Positions 52,658 to 60,272 of a DNA stretch of 64,000 nt are shown piece by piece (position 1 is the stretch's first letter; every line of letters starts with the position of its first letter). The translations under genes were made by a program, and so were the position numbers. The DNA is from Nocardioides sp. Root190 (GTDB lineage Bacteria; Actinomycetota; Actinomycetes; Propionibacteriales; Nocardioidaceae): assembly GCF_001428565.1 (NCBI RefSeq), contig NZ_LMIA01000010.1, positions 432,306 to 496,305 on the forward strand, given 5' to 3'. Below the pieces are notes generated by a model, which saw nothing but the letters and a program-made list of their open reading frames with translations, had not been told where the DNA came from and searched no databases.

Positions 52658-54133
52658 TCAACCGAGCGTCAGGAAGCCCTCCGCGACCAGCTCGGCGAGC
52701 TCGGGGAGGTAGACCTCGCGCAGGCTGGCGGGGTCGCGCTCGAGCAGCTGGCCCACGGCGTCGACCAGCGGACCGAGCGGCAGGTCGCCGTCGCAGGCAC
52801 CCACGACGGCAGCGGCCACGGTGTCGACCTGGCGGGCGCGGCGGAACCCGCGCTGCTGGCGCAGCACGATGGTCGAGGGGTCCTCGGCGCCGACCGGACC
52901 GGTCGTCTCCTGCAGGACGTCCTCGCGGAGCACGAGGTGGCTGCCGGGGCCGACCGACCGGGCCGCCGAGGCGGCCTCGGCCCAGCCGGCGATCGCGGGC
53001 CCGATGGGCTGCTCGACGTCGTAGGGCCACTCGAGCAGGTCCCGGGTGCTGCCGCCGGTGCGCTGCAGGTTGATCCAGCCGAAGCCGATCCCGCCGACAC
53101 CCTGCTCCTCCAGCCACGACAGCCAGGTGTCGTAGCGCTGGACGTAGGCCGCAGGGTCGCCACCCGTGGAGGGGTGGTGGCCGGCGTCCTTGAGCCAGAG
53201 CTCGACGTACGACGCCGGGTCGAGCACCTCGCGCTGCACGACCAGTGCATCGCACTCGTCGGGGAGCCAGGTGGCGAGCCGCTCGTCCCACGGGCGGTCG
53301 CGCTCGATCACCCAGTTGGCCAGGACCTGGCACCAGCCGCCCTCGGTGAGGTGGTCGGGAGCCGTGCGGACGATGTGCTCGACGACCTGGTCGCCGGGCA
53401 GGCCGGAGTCACGGTAGACGAGCCGTTCACCGGTGGCCGGGGAGATGACGAACGGCGGGTTCGTCGCGATCAGGTCGAAGCGCTCCCCCGCGACGGGTGC
53501 GAAGAAGGAGCCGTCCCGGACCTCGATCTTGTCGTCGACGTCGTTGAGGGCGGCGTTGAACCGGGCGAGGGCGAGCGCCCGCTGGTTGACGTCGGTGGCG
53601 ACCACCCGGTCGGCGTGGGTCGCCAGGTGCAGTGCCTGGACGCCGCAGCCCGTGCCGAGGTCGAGCGCCGTCCCGACGTCGTGGCGCAGGGTCAGTTGGG
53701 CCAGGCTCGAGGAGGCCGGGCTGATGCCGAGGACGTAGTCGCCGGTGACCGCGGTGGGCGTGCCGTTGAGGCCGGGGGTGAGGTCGCTGACCACCCACAG
53801 GTCGCCGTCCTCGGTGGCGTAGGGCCGCACGTCCAGCCGGGCCGCCACCTCGCCGATGCTCTGCACCAGCACGCCCGCGTTGACCAGCCGATCGACCAGA
53901 CCCGGGAGGGCCTGCTCGGCCGCGGCCACCGGAACGGCCGTCTGCAGCAGGAAGAGTCGCGCCAGCGTGGCGAGGGGCCCGCCATCGGTCGCCCGCCGTA
54001 CGCCGGGAGTGGTCTCGTTGCGCGACAACGCCTGGTGCGCCTCCGGCCCGAGGAGGTCGCTGACGGCGTCATAGGTGAAGTCGGCGGCGAGGAGGGCGTC
54101 GCGGAGCGGGGCGGCGAGGGCGATGGGCAGCAC
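52658..54133 (-). CDS. Class I SAM-dependent methyltransferase with NPPF motif
   Basis: 491 aa. A helical N-terminal domain of about 140 residues precedes a Rossmann methyltransferase: ALDLGTGCGVQALHL (SAM loop), VVATDVNQRALALARFN and DLIATNPPFV, the NPPY-like motif of HemK/RsmC enzymes that methylate amide or base nitrogen. A further 200-residue C-terminal domain has no clear relative. Substrate unknown. GTG start. Confidence 0.87.
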   Translation of the reverse strand: MLPIALAAPLRDALLAADFTYDAVSDLLGPEAHQALSRNETTPGVRRATDGGPLATLARLFLLQTAVPVAAAEQALPGLVDRLVNAGVLVQSIGEVAARLDVRPYATEDGDLWVVSDLTPGLNGTPTAVTGDYVLGISPASSSLAQLTLRHDVGTALDLGTGCGVQALHLATHADRVVATDVNQRALALARFNAALNDVDDKIEVRDGSFFAPVAGERFDLIATNPPFVISPATGERLVYRDSGLPGDQVVEHIVRTAPDHLTEGGWCQVLANWVIERDRPWDERLATWLPDECDALVVQREVLDPASYVELWLKDAGHHPSTGGDPAAYVQRYDTWLSWLEEQGVGGIGFGWINLQRTGGSTRDLLEWPYDVEQPIGPAIAGWAEAASAARSVGPGSHLVLREDVLQETTGPVGAEDPSTIVLRQQRGFRRARQVDTVAAAVVGACDGDLPLGPLVDAVGQLLERDPASLREVYLPELAELVAEGFLTLG

Positions 54134-54149
54134 AGGGCAACGGTAGGCC

Positions 54150-54968
54150 TCAGGAGATGCGGGCCGCCCGGAGGATCCCGCGACCCGCGAAGGAGTTGCG
54201 GTACGTCGAGCTCGTGCGGGCGGCGTACTCCACGGTCGTGGCCACCCCGAAGTGGCCGCGCCGGTCGTTGTACCAACCCGTCATCGTCGGCGAGACGGTG
54301 CCGGAGGGGTTGCCGACACCGAAGTAGCGGCGCGGGAGCCGCAGGTTGGCCGACAACCGCTTCTCCCAGGCCACGTCGATGTTGTTGCGGCCGATCCCGT
54401 TCAGGGGCTGGTGGATCGAGACGATGTAGTCGGGCCGCACGGTGGTCAGGAAGTCCATCATCGCGCGGGTCTCCGGCTCGCTCGCCCGACGCGGACCGCC
54501 CCAGTAGCGGGTGCCGCGGCCGGCGCGGGTCCAGCCGCTCGTGGGCCAGTTGCGGTTGAGGTCGACGCCGTGGGCGTTGACCCGGCGGTTGCGGGCGTCG
54601 CCGTCGGGGTTCATGGTCAGGATCGTCCAGACGCCCGTTCCCGGCAGCGGCCTGGCGTTGCGCCGGATCCAGCCGGCCGTCGAACGACCGGCGTCCTCCT
54701 CGCCGTGCATCTGGCCGATGACGACCAGGACGTGCTCCGGGTCCTTCGCACCGCGGTAGTGCGCGTGGATCGGGCGACCGCGCACCGACTTGCCGATCGA
54801 GACGATCCGTTCGAGGTACGGCGCCGCGGCCTGCGCCGCAACGGCCCGCTCGACCGACGCGGTCCGGGCGACCGGCACCGCCGTGGCGGGGACGGGCACC
54901 GTCGCGCCGGCGGCGACCGCGAGGGTCGCCGCCAGCGTGGTGAGGGCCAGCCCGAGCCTGCCCGGCAC
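54150..54968 (-). CDS. Secreted M14 zinc carboxypeptidase
   Basis: 272 aa with an N-terminal signal peptide (LALTTLAATLAVAAGATVPV). The zinc site is HGEE (HxxE) plus His in SIHQP; NPDGDARNRR, DLNRNWP and SEPETR are M14 substrate motifs, and the catalytic Glu is in TVEYAA. It resembles MpaA-type murein peptide amidases. The gene begins only 3 bp after the pyrophosphatase stop, so the two are co-transcribed. Confidence 0.9.
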   Translation of the reverse strand: MPGRLGLALTTLAATLAVAAGATVPVPATAVPVARTASVERAVAAQAAAPYLERIVSIGKSVRGRPIHAHYRGAKDPEHVLVVIGQMHGEEDAGRSTAGWIRRNARPLPGTGVWTILTMNPDGDARNRRVNAHGVDLNRNWPTSGWTRAGRGTRYWGGPRRASEPETRAMMDFLTTVRPDYIVSIHQPLNGIGRNNIDVAWEKRLSANLRLPRRYFGVGNPSGTVSPTMTGWYNDRRGHFGVATTVEYAARTSSTYRNSFAGRGILRAARIS

Positions 54969-54971
54969 TGC

Positions 54972-57335
54972 CTACGCCTTGTCGATCGAGACGGGCTCGG
55001 GCGCATCGTCGCCGATGCTCGACGTGCGCTGCTTGGAGATGTAGACCGCGGCGAAGATGCCCGTCGCGGCTGCCAGTGCGATGAGGATCCGGACGAGGTC
55101 GTTCTCGCTGTTGCCGTAGGAGAGGCTGATGATCGCGCCGACGATGAGCAGCGAGACCAGGTTCATCACCTTGAGCAACGGGTTGATCGCGGGTCCGGCG
55201 GTGTCCTTGAACGGGTCACCCACGGTGTCGCCGATGATCGTCGCCTCGTGGGCCGGCGATCCCTTGCCACCGTGGTGTCCGTCCTCGACCAGCTTCTTGG
55301 CGTTGTCCCAGGCACCACCGGCATTCGCGAGGAAGACGGCCATCAACGTGCCCGTCGCGATGGCACCGACCAGGAAGCCGGCCAACGGACCGACACCGAG
55401 ACCGAAGCCCACCGCCACCGGAGCGAGGATCGCCAGGATGCCGGGGGTGGCCAGCTCACGCAGCGAGTCGCGGGTGACGATGTCGACCACGCGGCCGTAC
55501 TCCGGACGGGCGGTTCCCTCCATGATCCCGGGGATGTCGCGGAACTGGCGGCGTACCTCCATCACCACGGCACCGGCCGCGCGGCCGACCGCGTTGATGG
55601 CCAGGCCGGAGAACAGGAACACCACGCCGGCGCCGAGCAGCGCGCCCACGATCAGCTTGGCGTCGAAGACGAGGAACGCCAGGCCGAAGGTCTCGGCATC
55701 GGCTGCGCCGAGCCCCTCGATCTCGGCGAGCGAGTCGACGGCCGACTGGACGTAGGAGGCGAACAGCGCGCTCGCCGCCAGCACGGCCGTCGCGATCGCG
55801 ATGCCCTTGGTGATCGCCTTGGTCGTGTTCCCGACGGCGTCGAGCTCGGTGAGGATCTTGGCGCCCTCCTCGCTGACGTCGCCCGACATCTCTGCGATGC
55901 CCTGGGCGTTGTCGGAGACCGGACCGAAGGTGTCCATCGCGACGATCACGCCGACGGTGGTCAGCAGGCCACAACCGGCCAGGGCCACCGCGAACAGGGC
56001 GAGGGCGGTCGAGCCGCCGGCGAGGAGCGCGGCACCGTAGACGGCCGCGCCGATCACGATGGCGGTGTAGACGGCCGACTCGAAGCCGACGGAGAGACCG
56101 GACAGGATCACCGTGGCAGCACCGGTCAGCGAGGTCTTGCCGACGTCGCGGACCGGGCGGTGCTCGGTGCCGGTGAAGTAGCCCGTCAGGGCGAGGATCG
56201 CGGCCGCGAGGACCACACCGATGATGACCGCACCGGCAGCGAAGACTGCGGGGCCGACGTCCGGGAGCTCGCCGCCACCGAGGGCGCCGAGACCGACACC
56301 CGCACCGTTGAGGTCGCTCCAGTCGCTGGGCAGGTAGACGAAGGCGGCCACGGCACTGGCCACCGCACCGACCGCTGCGGAGATGTAGAAGGCCCGGTTG
56401 ATCGTCGTCAGGCCGCTCTCACCGGCCCGCGGCTTGGTGAGGTAGACACCGGCGATCGCCGACAGCGCACCGATGGCGGGCACGATCAGCGGGAACACGA
56501 GACCCTTGTCACCGAAGGCCTGGGAACCCAGGATCAGCGCCGCGACCAGCGTGACGGCGTACGACTCGAAGAGGTCGGCTGCCATGCCGGCGCAGTCACC
56601 GACGTTGTCGCCCACGTTGTCGGCGATCGTCGCCGCGTTGCGCGGGTCGTCCTCGGGGATGTTCTGCTCGACCTTGCCGACCAGGTCGGCACCGACGTCC
56701 GCGGCCTTGGTGAAGATGCCGCCGCCGACCCGCATGAACATCGCGAGGAGCGCAGCCCCGAAGCCGAAGCCCTCGAGGACGTTGGGGGCCGAGGACTGGA
56801 ACAGGATGACCACGACACTGGCGCCGAGCAGGCCCAGGCCGACGGTGAACATGCCGACGAAGGCTCCCGTGCGGAAGCCGATGTTCATGGCGGGGTCGCG
56901 ACCCTGCTCGTTGGCCGCGGCGGCGACGCGCAGGTTGGCGCGCACCGCGAGCGACATGCCGAGGTAGCCCACCGCTCCGGAGAACCCTGCTCCCACGAGG
57001 AAGAAGATCGACCGGGAGATCCGTACCGCCCACTCCGACTGCAGTCCGTCAGCGCCGGCGGCGGTGTGCGCGGGGAGCGCCAGCAGCACGAAGAACGCGA
57101 TCGCTGCGAAGACCGCGAGGGTCCGGAACTGGCGCGTGAGGTAGGCATTGGCTCCCTCCTGCACGGCCTGGGCGATGCGTTGCATGCCGGGGGTGCCCTC
57201 GCCGGCGCGCAGAACCTCCGATCGGAAGACCGTGCCCATGGCGAGCGAGACGAGGGCGATGGCAGCGACGCCGATGACGAGGGCAAGGTCGCCCCCGGTC
57301 ACCTCGATGTCGGCAACAACGAACGGATGGGGCAT
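54972..57335 (-). CDS. hppA: Membrane-bound proton-translocating pyrophosphatase
   Basis: 787 aa, about 16 membrane segments. The PPi-binding motif DVGADLVGKVE is at 213-223, and DNVGDNVGDCAG at 239-250. At the K+-specificity site the sequence is GNTTKAITKG with Lys506 and Thr509, the pair found in K+-independent enzymes. It pumps protons using pyrophosphate. Two CRP-like sites lie 77-115 bp upstream. Confidence 0.96.
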   Translation of the reverse strand: MPHPFVVADIEVTGGDLALVIGVAAIALVSLAMGTVFRSEVLRAGEGTPGMQRIAQAVQEGANAYLTRQFRTLAVFAAIAFFVLLALPAHTAAGADGLQSEWAVRISRSIFFLVGAGFSGAVGYLGMSLAVRANLRVAAAANEQGRDPAMNIGFRTGAFVGMFTVGLGLLGASVVVILFQSSAPNVLEGFGFGAALLAMFMRVGGGIFTKAADVGADLVGKVEQNIPEDDPRNAATIADNVGDNVGDCAGMAADLFESYAVTLVAALILGSQAFGDKGLVFPLIVPAIGALSAIAGVYLTKPRAGESGLTTINRAFYISAAVGAVASAVAAFVYLPSDWSDLNGAGVGLGALGGGELPDVGPAVFAAGAVIIGVVLAAAILALTGYFTGTEHRPVRDVGKTSLTGAATVILSGLSVGFESAVYTAIVIGAAVYGAALLAGGSTALALFAVALAGCGLLTTVGVIVAMDTFGPVSDNAQGIAEMSGDVSEEGAKILTELDAVGNTTKAITKGIAIATAVLAASALFASYVQSAVDSLAEIEGLGAADAETFGLAFLVFDAKLIVGALLGAGVVFLFSGLAINAVGRAAGAVVMEVRRQFRDIPGIMEGTARPEYGRVVDIVTRDSLRELATPGILAILAPVAVGFGLGVGPLAGFLVGAIATGTLMAVFLANAGGAWDNAKKLVEDGHHGGKGSPAHEATIIGDTVGDPFKDTAGPAINPLLKVMNLVSLLIVGAIISLSYGNSENDLVRILIALAAATGIFAAVYISKQRTSSIGDDAPEPVSIDKA

Positions 57336-57411
57336 GCGAGGTGCCTCCTGGGAGAGTTCAGGTGCGGGCCAGACGGCCCATGACTGATTCGTGCCCGGAG
57401 TCTACGCAGGG

Positions 57412-57450
57412 TGTGATGCGAAACACATGGAGGTTGTGACGCGAGTCACA
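57412..57450. promoter_or_regulatory. Two CRP/GlxR-type sites upstream of hppA
   Basis: TGTGACGCGAGTCACA at 57435-57450 is a perfect TGTGA-N6-TCACA palindrome; TGTGATGCGAAACACA at 57412-57427 is a second copy with one mismatch. They lie upstream of hppA, and the first overlaps the stop of the GGDEF gene. Actinobacterial CRP/GlxR proteins bind this consensus. Confidence 0.65.
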
Positions 57451-58861
57451 ACGCGGTCGGCCTGTCCGGGTGGCCGCCCGCCCTTGCGCGGCGCGACCTC
57501 TTGGCGTCGTACATCGCGGCGTCACCGGCCTCCAGCAAGGTGGTCGCGGCATCGTCCTCGAAGGGCGGTCGACCGATCGCCACGCCCACGCTCGTGCCGA
57601 CGCGCAGTCCTTCCGGCAGGCCGGGCACGTCCCAGTGCAGGTCGCGGGCGAGGGCGGCGTGCAGGCGCGCGACGATGTCGGTGGCGGTCGCCTCGTCGGC
57701 GTCCTCGCAGACCACGACGAACTCGTCACCGCCGAGCCGGCCGACGGTGTCCCCGGCTCGTACGGCGGCCTCCAGCCTCCCGGCCGCGGCCTTCAGCACG
57801 CGATCACCGATGCCGTGGCCGTGCTGGTCGTTGATCGCCTTGAAGCCGTCGAGGTCGGCGAAGAGCAGGGCGAGGGGACGGCCGGTGCGCTCGGCGTGCA
57901 GCACCGCGCGCTGCAGGCGGTCCAGGACGAGGGTGCGGTTGGGCAGCCCGGTGAGGGCGTCGAAGAGGGCCAGCCGCTCGAGCCGCGCGTGCATCCGGAC
58001 CCGCACCAGCGCCTCGCCCAGCACGGTGGACATCACGCCCAGGACCTCGAGGTCGACCGGGGTGCCGCGCCAGGTGCCGGGCAGGTCGACCTCCAGCACA
58101 CCGAGCAACGTCCCTCCGTGGCCGAAGGGCACCGCGGCCGACCCGCTCGAGCCGGACCCGACCGACTCGGGGACGACCAGCTCGCCGCGGGACCACGAGG
58201 CGCGCACCCGCTCGGGCGGCGCGACGGCGCGTCCGGCGAGCCGCTCCTCGTCGGGGCCGTCCACCGGCACCAGCTGCGCGCCGTCACCGGGCGAGAGCCA
58301 CACGCGGGTCGCTCCGACCTCCAGGCACGCCGTCACGGCGGCCGCGACGCCCGCGAGCAGGTCGACCTCCTCGACGGCGCCCGCGCAGACCTCGGTGACC
58401 TGCTGGAGGGCGCGCATCCGCCACTCCGCGCGTTCGGCTGCGAGCCGGGCCAGCAGCAGGTCCTGCTCGTAGGCGCGACGCTCGGCGGCGTCGACGACGG
58501 TGATCCGCACGCCCGGGCGGCCCTCGGAGGGCACGAGCGTCGCCGTCAGCAGGACCGGGAGGACGGAGCCGTCGCGGCGCACCAGGTCGGCGGCCACGGC
58601 ATTGAGCCCGTGGCCCTGCTCCAACCGGGGCACGTGGTGGGTCAGCCAGACGACACGGGCACCTGGCTTGAGCAGGGTCGCGAAGGGGCGCCCGACGATC
58701 TCGACACCGTCAGCGTGCCCGAGCCAGGCCAACAGGGCCGGGTTCACGGCCAGCACGACACCGTCCGCCGTCGTCGACAGGTAGCCGAACGGGGCGTGCT
58801 CTGCGGCGGCCGCGACGGTCCACTCGTCAGGCGGCTCCGGCTGCCCGCCGTACCCGATCAC
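57446..58861 (-). CDS. PAS-GAF-GGDEF diguanylate cyclase
   Basis: 471 aa. A PAS domain (about 15-130) is followed by a GAF-like domain (about 155-290) and a GGDEF domain with intact GGDEF (377-381), so it should make c-di-GMP. The inhibitory RxxD site is present (RAGD, 368-371), five residues before GGDEF. The GTG start overlaps the stop of the RsbQ-like hydrolase (GTGA), so the two are translated together, and the PAS domain is the likely partner of the hydrolase. Confidence 0.92.
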   Translation of the reverse strand: MIGYGGQPEPPDEWTVAAAAEHAPFGYLSTTADGVVLAVNPALLAWLGHADGVEIVGRPFATLLKPGARVVWLTHHVPRLEQGHGLNAVAADLVRRDGSVLPVLLTATLVPSEGRPGVRITVVDAAERRAYEQDLLLARLAAERAEWRMRALQQVTEVCAGAVEEVDLLAGVAAAVTACLEVGATRVWLSPGDGAQLVPVDGPDEERLAGRAVAPPERVRASWSRGELVVPESVGSGSSGSAAVPFGHGGTLLGVLEVDLPGTWRGTPVDLEVLGVMSTVLGEALVRVRMHARLERLALFDALTGLPNRTLVLDRLQRAVLHAERTGRPLALLFADLDGFKAINDQHGHGIGDRVLKAAAGRLEAAVRAGDTVGRLGGDEFVVVCEDADEATATDIVARLHAALARDLHWDVPGLPEGLRVGTSVGVAIGRPPFEDDAATTLLEAGDAAMYDAKRSRRARAGGHPDRPTAL

Positions 58862-59697
58862 GGTCGAGGTCGCTGCGCCAGGAAGTCGGAGAGGATCGAG
58901 GCCGTCTCCTCGGGGCCGCTCACGTGCGGGAAGTGCCCGGTGGCGCGCAGCAGCTCGAGCCGGCTGTCGGCGATCGACTCGTGGAGGTAGTGCCCCACGG
59001 CCTCGGGCACCATCGGGTCGTCGGCGGCCTGGACCACCAGGGTCGGCACCGCGATCGCGGGCAGGACCTCTCGGAAGTCGGAGAAGAAGATGGCGCGGGC
59101 GAAGTCGATGGCGATCGACGCCGACGTGTGCGCGAACGTGTCGGCCAGCTCCTCCGCGAGCTCCGGGCGATCGGGGTTGGCCATCACGACCGGGGCCAGG
59201 GAGCGTGACCAGCCGACGAAGTTCGCCTGCATCGCACCGATCAGGTCCTCGATCGCCTCCTGGGTGAAGCCGCCGACGTAGCCGTCGTCGTCGAGGTAGC
59301 GGGGCGAGCCGCCGATCATCGAGAGCGATGCGACGAGGTCGGGGCGCTGCACGGCGACCAGGGCGCCGATCATGCTCCCCGCGGAGTGGCCGATCACGTC
59401 CACCGGGCCGAGGTCCAGCTCGTCGAGCAGCGCGACCACGTCGTCGGCGTACCCGGTCAGCGACTGGTAGCGCCGGGGATCGTAGGCCGAGAGGTCCGAG
59501 CTGCCCGCTCCGACGTGGTCCATCAGGAGTGTGGAGCGATCGCTCGCGAGCTCCGGGAGAAGGCGTCGCCACATCTCCTGGCTGGTGGCGAAGCCGTGCA
59601 CGAACAGTGCCGGCACGCTCCCGGGGACCTCGGTCCGCGTGAGGGCGTGACGCTGTCCCAGCCCGGATGCTGCTGACTCTGTGACATCGACCCCCAT
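58858..59697 (-). CDS. RsbQ-like alpha/beta hydrolase
   Basis: 279 aa. The nucleophile Ser105 is in GHSAGSMIG; MDHVGAGSSDLSAYDPRRYQ, GGFTQEAIEDLIGAM and RAIFFSDFREVLP closely follow Bacillus RsbQ, and QAADDPMVP and ATGHFPHVS carry the Asp and His. In Bacillus RsbQ works with the PAS domain of RsbP in energy-stress signalling. Here the next gene encodes a PAS-GAF-GGDEF protein instead of a phosphatase. Confidence 0.92.
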   Translation of the reverse strand: MGVDVTESAASGLGQRHALTRTEVPGSVPALFVHGFATSQEMWRRLLPELASDRSTLLMDHVGAGSSDLSAYDPRRYQSLTGYADDVVALLDELDLGPVDVIGHSAGSMIGALVAVQRPDLVASLSMIGGSPRYLDDDGYVGGFTQEAIEDLIGAMQANFVGWSRSLAPVVMANPDRPELAEELADTFAHTSASIAIDFARAIFFSDFREVLPAIAVPTLVVQAADDPMVPEAVGHYLHESIADSRLELLRATGHFPHVSGPEETASILSDFLAQRPRP

Positions 59698-59761
59698 CGA
59701 CGTCCCCTTCCCCTGTGAAGAACTACCGAGCAGATTCGGCCGGGCACCGGTCGAGCTGAGA

Positions 59762-59779
59762 GGTCGGCAGCCGCCGACC
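59762..59779 (-). terminator. Candidate terminator hairpin after the STAS gene
   Basis: GGTCGGC/GCCGACC stem with an AGCC loop, 11 bp past the stop of the STAS gene. It lacks a T-run, so it may be a weak or read-through terminator. The remaining 60 bp up to the RsbQ-like gene probably hold its promoter. Confidence 0.4.
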
Positions 59780-59789
59780 CGGTCACCGA

Positions 59790-60122
59790 TCAGGCGAGCG
59801 CGGCCTCGGCCGAGGCGTGGATGACGAATACCTTCGCCAGGCCGGTGATCTTGAAGATCTTCAGCAGCCGGTCGGCATTGCAGACGAGCTCGAGCGAGCC
59901 GTCGTGCGCACGGACCTTCTTCAGGCCGCCGACGAGGACGCCGAGACCGGTCGAGTCGAGGAACTCCACAGCCTGCATGTCGATGACCAGCTGGTAGGTG
60001 CCAGCGGCGACCAGCTCGGTGATCGTGTCACGCAATTTGGGCGCGGTGTAGACGTCGATCTCGCCACCCACGGCAACGACGGTGCGTCCACCGACCTCGC
60101 GCGTCGACAGTGTCAGATTCAC
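59790..60122 (-). CDS. Anti-anti-sigma factor, BldG/RsbV type STAS protein
   Basis: 110 aa STAS domain, [20 protein letters not shown] then [18 protein letters not shown]; the phosphorylatable Ser57 is in [16 protein letters not shown]. It is close to Streptomyces BldG in sequence and position next to the DECH helicase. In Streptomyces an anti-sigma kinase gene follows bldG; here the RsbQ-like gene is next. I use the GTG at 60122, which gives the BldG-like start; one three codons upstream is possible. Confidence 0.92.
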   Translation of the reverse strand: MNLTLSTREVGGRTVVAVGGEIDVYTAPKLRDTITELVAAGTYQLVIDMQAVEFLDSTGLGVLVGGLKKVRAHDGSLELVCNADRLLKIFKITGLAKVFVIHASAEAALA

Positions 60123-60272
60123 GACCCTCACCCCGGGAGCTCTTACCTACAGTTTGGCGATTGGACTCAATCAAACCATGCCCGCCCCCAGCCCGCACGG
60201 AGACTGCTGCCAAAGGTTCACCACGGGGATCTCGCCGTCACCCGGGTCGGGCCCTGTTGAGACAATCGGAGC

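Noticed and set aside
60156..60176. GATTG/CAATC inverted repeat between the STAS gene and the helicase
   Set aside because: Short and imperfect when extended; could be an operator in the divergent promoter but the evidence is too thin.
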